64,000 nt of DNA from Nonomuraea fuscirosea (GTDB lineage Bacteria > Actinomycetota > Actinomycetes > Streptosporangiales > Streptosporangiaceae). The stretch lies in NCBI RefSeq assembly GCF_003001935.1, contig NZ_PVNG01000018.1:217045-281044 (forward strand), given 5' to 3'. Position 1 is the stretch's first letter, and every line of letters begins with the position of its first letter. The translations under genes and the position numbers were made by a program. Of this stretch, positions 59,447 through 64,000 are shown one piece after another. The notes beneath the pieces are model-generated. The model did no database searches and had not been told where the DNA came from. It saw only the letters and a list, made by a program, of their open reading frames with translations.

Positions 59447-60622
59447 GTGGTTGACCCCCGTAACGACCCCACCGGGCTCTCCGACGGGCCCGTCTATCTC
59501 GACTACAACGCCACCACCCCCGTCGATCCGCGCGTCGCCGAGGCGATGACGCCGTACCTGACCACCTGGTTCGGCAACCCCTCCAGCGCTCACCGCTACG
59601 CCGAGCGGCCGCGTCAGGCCCTGGCGGCAGCACGCGTCCAGGTCGCCGGGCTGATCGGGGCCCGTCCGTCCGAGCTGGTGTTCACCGCCTCGGGCTCCGA
59701 GGCGAACCTGCTCGCCCTGCGCGGCGCGGTGCTGGCCGCCGGCCGGCCGCGCCCGCACGTGGTCACCCAGGCCACCGAGCATCCGGCCGTGCTGGAGACC
59801 TGCCGCGCGCTCGCACGCCTGCACGGCGCGCGTGTGACGACGCTGCCGGTGAACGGCGACGGACTCCTCGACGCGGGCACGCTGGAGGCCGCGCTCACCG
59901 ACGAGACGGTGCTGGTGTCGGTGATGGCCGCCAACAACGAGACCGGCGCCCTGCAGCCCATCGCCGACCTCGCCGCCCGCGCTCACGCCCGCGGCGCGCT
60001 GTTCCACTGCGACGCCGCCCAGGCCGCCGGGAAGATCCCGATCGACGTCCGGGCCCTGGGCGTGGATCTGCTGACCGTGGCCGGGCACAAGATGTACGCG
60101 CCCAAGGGCATCGGTGCGCTGTACGTACGCGACGGCGTGCCGCTGGAGCCGGTCGTCTACGGCGGCGGGCAGGAGCGCGGCCTGCGCGCCGGCACCGAGA
60201 ACGTCGCCCTGGCCGTAGCGCTCGGCGCCGCCGCCGGCCTGGCCGTCCACGACCTCGCCACCGGCGCCCCCGCACGCCTCACCCGCCTGCGCGACGACCT
60301 GCACCGCCGCCTGACCGAGGCGCTGCCCGGCCGCGTCCACCTCAACGGCCCCGCCGGCGACCGCCTGCCGAACACGCTGAACCTCGGCATCGACGGCGTG
60401 CCCGGATCCGACCTGCTCGGCGCCGCGCCCGCCGTGGCCGCCTCCACCGGCTCGGCCTGCCACAGCGGCGCGCACACCCCGTCGCCCGTGCTGTCGGCCA
60501 TGGGCCTGGACACCGGGAGGGCGCTGAGCGCGGTGCGGTTGTCGCTGGGCCGCTGGAGCACCGAGACCTGCGTCGAGACGGCCGCGGCCGCCTTGATCGA
60601 CGCGGCCCGGGTGATCGTATGA
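59447..60622 (+). CDS. NifS/IscS-like cysteine desulfurase
   Basis: About 391 aa. The PLP Lys is in TVAGHKMYAPKG (~Lys215) and the catalytic loop Cys in STGSACHSGAHTPS (~Cys338), both intact. It removes S (or Se) from cysteine (selenocysteine) and may feed SelD. GTG 59447 is likely leaderless; TTG 59432 is in frame. It is divergent from selD and upstream of selA. Confidence 0.85.
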   Translation: MVDPRNDPTGLSDGPVYLDYNATTPVDPRVAEAMTPYLTTWFGNPSSAHRYAERPRQALAAARVQVAGLIGARPSELVFTASGSEANLLALRGAVLAAGRPRPHVVTQATEHPAVLETCRALARLHGARVTTLPVNGDGLLDAGTLEAALTDETVLVSVMAANNETGALQPIADLAARAHARGALFHCDAAQAAGKIPIDVRALGVDLLTVAGHKMYAPKGIGALYVRDGVPLEPVVYGGGQERGLRAGTENVALAVALGAAAGLAVHDLATGAPARLTRLRDDLHRRLTEALPGRVHLNGPAGDRLPNTLNLGIDGVPGSDLLGAAPAVAASTGSACHSGAHTPSPVLSAMGLDTGRALSAVRLSLGRWSTETCVETAAAALIDAARVIV

Positions 60623-60667
60623 TGCGTGACCAGCCCCGTACGAGACCCGTGATAGGACGTCCTTAGC

Positions 60668-61978
60668 GTGGCAGATCATCGTCGACTCATCCCGCGCACG
60701 GATGCGCTGCTCGCCGAGCCAGCGCTGGTCGAGGCGGTGCGGCGGCTCGGCCGCGCCCGGGTCAGGGCCGCGATCGTCGCGACGCAGCAGCGCGCCAGGG
60801 ACGGAGAGCTCGCGCCAGGAGAGGTCCTGACGGCGGTGCTGGAGGCGCTGCCCGGCTCCGCGGCCGGCCTGCTGCCGGTGATCAACGCCACCGGCGTGCT
60901 GCTGCACACCAACCTGGGCCGCGCTCCGCTGTCGGAGGCCGCCCGCCAGGCGGTGGAGCTGGCCGCCGGGGTTACCGACGTCGAGCTCGACCTGGCCACG
61001 GGCGGCCGGGGCAGGCGGGGGCGCACCGCGCTGGCCGCGCTGGCCGCCGCCGTCCCCGCGGCGGAGGCGGTGCACGTGGTGAACAACAACGCGGCCGCGC
61101 TCGTGCTGGCGGCGACCACGCTGGCGGCCGGCGCCGAGATCGTGATCAGCAGGGGCGAGCTGATCGAGATCGGCGACGGGTTCCGCCTGCCTGACCTGCT
61201 CGTCTCCACGGGGGCGCGGCTGCGCGAGGTCGGCATGACCAACCGCACCGCCATCGCGGACTACGCCGGCGCGATCGGTCCGGGGACGGGCATGGTGCTG
61301 AAGGTGCACCCGTCCAACTACCGGATCGAGGGCTTCACGGCCGACGTCCCGGTGGCGCGGCTGGCGGAGCTGTGCCGCGAGCGCGGCATCCCGCTCGTCG
61401 CCGACGCCGGCTCCGGGCTGCTGGCTCCCGAGCCGCTGCTGCCCCGCGAGCCCGACGTGACGAGCTGGCTGAACGAGGGCGCCGACCTCGTCACCACCAG
61501 TGGCGACAAGCTCCTCGGCGGCCCCCAGTGCGGGCTGCTGTTCGGCCGCGCCGACGTCGTGGACCGGCTGCGCCGCCATCCTCTCGCCCGCGCGCTGCGG
61601 GTGGACAAGGTCACGCTGGCGGCGCTGGAGGCCACGGTCGCCGGGCCGCCGACGCCGACCTGGGAGAGCCTGCACGCCGGCCAGGCCACGCTGCGGTCCC
61701 GCGCGGAACACCTGGCCGACCGGCTGCGGGACAAGGGGATCGACGCCAAGCCCGTGGACAGTCAGAGCGTGGTCGGCGGTGGCGGCGCGCCCGGGGTGTC
61801 GCTGCCGAGCGCCGCCGTCGCGCTGGACGAGCGGGCGGCCGCCGCGCTGCGCCGGGGCCGGCCGCCGGTGCTCGCCCGCGTGGAGAACGGCCTGTGCCTG
61901 CTCGACCTGCGCGCGGTGCCGGCCGATCAGGACGACACGCTGCTGGCGAGCGTTCACGCGGTGCTGGCGGCGTACTGA
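60668..61978 (+). CDS. selA: L-seryl-tRNA(Sec) selenium transferase
   Basis: 436 aa. VINATGVLLHTNLGRAPLS, VNNNAAALVLA and the PLP Lys in TTSGDKLLGGPQCG (~Lys281) are SelA motifs. It converts Ser-tRNA(Sec) to Sec-tRNA(Sec) using selenophosphate. GTG 60668 has no SD. With selB, selC and selD it completes the bacterial Sec pathway. Confidence 0.94.
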   Translation: MADHRRLIPRTDALLAEPALVEAVRRLGRARVRAAIVATQQRARDGELAPGEVLTAVLEALPGSAAGLLPVINATGVLLHTNLGRAPLSEAARQAVELAAGVTDVELDLATGGRGRRGRTALAALAAAVPAAEAVHVVNNNAAALVLAATTLAAGAEIVISRGELIEIGDGFRLPDLLVSTGARLREVGMTNRTAIADYAGAIGPGTGMVLKVHPSNYRIEGFTADVPVARLAELCRERGIPLVADAGSGLLAPEPLLPREPDVTSWLNEGADLVTTSGDKLLGGPQCGLLFGRADVVDRLRRHPLARALRVDKVTLAALEATVAGPPTPTWESLHAGQATLRSRAEHLADRLRDKGIDAKPVDSQSVVGGGGAPGVSLPSAAVALDERAAAALRRGRPPVLARVENGLCLLDLRAVPADQDDTLLASVHAVLAAY

Positions 61979-62171
61979 GCACTCAGCCGCTGGTCACTGC
62001 GTCGAGTTCGGCGCGCACATCCTGGATGTCCGCGGCACGAAGCTGATCCGCCGCGAAGCCCCGGCGAGGAGATTTCGCGAGCCCCGACAGGACAGCAATC
62101 CGTGACAACCCGATCACAGATCGAGACGTCTCATCTTCGTCACCTCCCGCTCCCAGCCACAGGAGTACACG

Positions 62172-62576
62172 TTGCTCAAGCGCCTGGCTCCCCTTGTCCT
62201 CATGACCACCTGCTTGACCGCGTGCGGTAGCCGCACTTTGCCGGCCGCACCCGTCGAGACCGTCACCGCGACCGTGCAACCGTCCCCAAGGACCGACGAC
62301 GTCGAAACCGACACGCCCAACCAGGAAGACACCGCAAGCGATGATGTGGCAGCGAAGAAGAAGCTGCCTGACGTGGTCGGCATGAACCTCCAGGAGGGTC
62401 AGGACACGCTGCAGGCGGCGGGCTTCTACGTCCTCAACGACAAGGACGCCACCGGACAGAACCGGCTGCAGGTGTTCGACCGCAACTGGGTCGTGACCAA
62501 GCAGTCACCCGCTGCCGGCCGGAGGGTGAGCACGGACACGCTCATCACGCTGTACGCCAAGAAGATCGGCGAATAG
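62172..62576 (+). CDS. Lipoprotein with PASTA domain
   Basis: 134 aa. Signal peptide with lipobox LTAC (MLKRLAPLVLMTTCLTAC), an acidic Thr/Asp linker, then a PASTA domain (KLPDVVGMNLQEGQDTLQAAGF...SPAAGRRV). PASTA domains bind peptidoglycan fragments. The TTG start is fixed by AGGAG (62161-62165), 6 bp upstream. Confidence 0.8.
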   Translation: MLKRLAPLVLMTTCLTACGSRTLPAAPVETVTATVQPSPRTDDVETDTPNQEDTASDDVAAKKKLPDVVGMNLQEGQDTLQAAGFYVLNDKDATGQNRLQVFDRNWVVTKQSPAAGRRVSTDTLITLYAKKIGE

Positions 62577-62728
62577 CGCGAACGCGGGCGGCAAGCCTTT
62601 CGGCCGCATCGCCGTTGGCGAGATAACTGAACGCCACATTCGCGCCCCCTGGACACCGATTGCCGCACGATACGGCGCGGTGCGGTCGACCACGGCCGAT
62701 TCACCACGTCCCGTGGCAGGGTGGTCGC

Positions 62729-63762
62729 ATGACCGACTTCCCGTTCTATCGCAGCCTTTGTGACCGGGAGAACACCGGCTTTCGCAGACTGGGCCTGCTG
62801 GCCGAAGCGCAGTATGCCGCGGCCATTCAGGACACCCGGACGGTCCTCGTCCCGGTGGACGACCAGATGGTGCCGGCTCTTTGCCCGATCGAGTACGCGA
62901 CCGGATATGACGCCCGGCGTACGCGCGAGCTGACCGCACAGGAGGACGTGTTTCTCCTGTCGCTGCCACCCGCATATCTCCGGGGACAACGGAAAGGGAC
63001 GCTACCCACCCAGTACGCCGTGCTCGTGGAGAACGACCATCACGACACTGATCACCTGAAGAAGGAACTGACGGAACACTTCCCTGGAGCCGTCACCTGC
63101 GATTTCCCGGATCCACGCGCCCGAGGCAGCGCCGCCTCCCTGACCGCCTACTCGGCCATCCTCCACAGAAACCCGACTCCCCGCGCCCCGGCAGAAGCGA
63201 ACGCCACAATCCTCAACGCCACCTCATTACGCGCCGATCCCCACCTGACGGACCAACTGTGGGCGCTTTACGGCGAGCGCTTCGACTGGCTGGGCAAGCA
63301 TCATCCCCTCTCCATGGAGGAATCACAGTCCACCTTCAACGCGGCCCTCTTCCACCGCGACACCCAAACCTTGGTGACATTCGAGCAGGGCCGGCCGGTC
63401 TGCATCGGCCTGTTCATGTCCAGCCTGGCCGCCTGCGACTGGCTCTCCCCGGCATTCCGCGCAAGCCTCGAAGAACAGACCGCCGCCGCCAACGAAAACC
63501 TGATCTATTTCTACGCCTCGCAAGCAGCACAAAAGCCTCAGCGACGCACGCCGAGGTGGTCATGGCCACCTTCGCCCAAACGCTCTGGCGGGCGGAAAAG
63601 CCATGCCGCCTCATCTTCGAAACGACCAACCTGTCCAGCCGCTACATTCCCCGCCTGGTCGGAAAGTGGGTCCATGAAAGCGGGTACGGCACCATCGCCC
63701 CGGGAACGTCCGTCGAAGCACTCGCCCAGGTCGACTTCTGGTACCTCAAAGCCACCTTTTGA
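62729..63762 (+). pseudogene. Frameshifted gene of unknown function
   Basis: From ATG 62729 one frame runs to about 63530 and then becomes Arg/Pro/Ser-rich, while the next frame carries a natural-looking continuation (ASATHAEVVMATFAQTLWRAEK ... YLKATF) to the stop at 63762. Adding one A to the caaaag run at 63529-63534 joins them as YASQAAQK-ASATHAEVV. The protein would be ~345 aa. No family recognised. A recent mutation or a sequencing error. Confidence 0.65.
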
Positions 63763-63847
63763 TCACCCGCCGAGGCCCGTGGCTCAAGCGCAAGCCTGGG
63801 GCGGTCAGGCCTCAGAAGAGCCGGGTAGTCACTCAGCAGACAGATGA

Positions 63848-63874
63848 GGCCGCTTCCGATTTTCGGAAGCGGCC
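63848..63874. terminator. Hairpin terminator
   Basis: GGCCGCTTCCGA and TCGGAAGCGGCC form a 12-bp perfect stem with TTT loop, about 85 bp past the frameshifted gene's stop, followed by CTCTA. Likely terminator. Confidence 0.7.
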
Positions 63875-63919
63875 CTCTACCTGCGGCGATACTGTCGGGG
63901 TGGCGGTGTGCTGGTTCAG

Positions 63920-63986
63920 GACATAGGAAACCCATGTCGCAAGACATAGGAAACTTCAACAGAGTGTGTCTCGGGACATAGGCAAC
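63920..63986. repeat. Triplicate GACATAGGMAAC at window edge
   Basis: Copies at 63920-63931, 63943-63954 and 63975-63986 (last with C for A). Clustered repeats of this kind resemble the subterminal sites of an insertion-sequence end, and an ATG follows at 63997. The window ends before any transposase can be read. Confidence 0.45.
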
Positions 63987-64000
63987 CATCGCGGTCATGA

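Noticed and set aside
61983..62279. A 98-codon minus-strand frame between selA and the PASTA lipoprotein
   Set aside because: It runs antisense into the lipoprotein signal peptide, has no RBS or family, and is best left uncalled.

Overview
This is a high-GC actinomycete chromosome segment. Class I LysRS beside an actinobacterial core, PyrE, SARP/NB-ARC regulators, a NIT-domain kinase, conserved actinobacterial families and many leaderless start codons point to the Streptosporangiales (Nonomuraea-like); the genus is an inference. The sequence is coding-dense, with no rRNA genes, no CRISPR array and one tRNA (tRNA-Sec).

Layout. 1-311: right end of an IS200/IS605 element (3' end of tnpB and its right-end RNA) abutting a dedA gene. 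1.0-6.2 kb: a small membrane protein, pyrE, an ECF sigma factor fused to its own zinc finger, a membrane anchor and an extracellular domain, and a NYN-domain protein. 6.3-12.9 kb: a stress-type signalling island with a seven-HAMP hybrid histidine kinase, a response regulator and a divergent SpoIIE phosphatase. 13-24.4 kb: an S9-family pseudo-peptidase lacking catalytic Ser and His, an RlmA-type methyltransferase, a short second Rho, a Zn-ribbon miniprotein, MBL and Nudix hydrolases, an orphan NIT kinase, a ketopantoate-reductase-like enzyme and a glycosyltransferase. 24.3-32.4 kb: a P-loop kinase, class I LysRS, an intracellular subtilase, then an operon of xylose isomerase, TIM-barrel isomerase and Gfo/Idh oxidoreductase opposite a ROK repressor. 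32.4-45.5 kb: assorted small genes, a NarL-type two-component system with two dyad operators and a barstar-domain protein.

45.5-56.0 kb is the most unusual part. It looks like a SARP-controlled system for making cysteine-rich exported peptides. It has a methylamine-dehydrogenase-light-chain-like protein (15 Cys in the mature part, no second Trp), a 64-aa six-Cys peptide, and a 42-aa peptide with the same leader but no Cys-rich core. Around them lie three membrane-anchored thioredoxin-like proteins (CGTC, CEPC, CDSC), a MauE redox membrane protein, an ABC exporter and two SARP/NB-ARC regulators. Both peptide genes share TGTA-type repeats at about 11-bp spacing, placed exactly 10 bp upstream of the -10 box.

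56.0-62.0 kb holds a full selenocysteine set: selD, tRNA-Sec, selB, a rhodanese, a NifS-like desulfurase and selA. The selB strand runs through overlapping stop/start codons into the rhodanese and then into the second SARP gene, so the two systems are physically coupled. 62.0-64.0 kb: a PASTA lipoprotein, a frameshifted gene and the edge of a probable mobile element.
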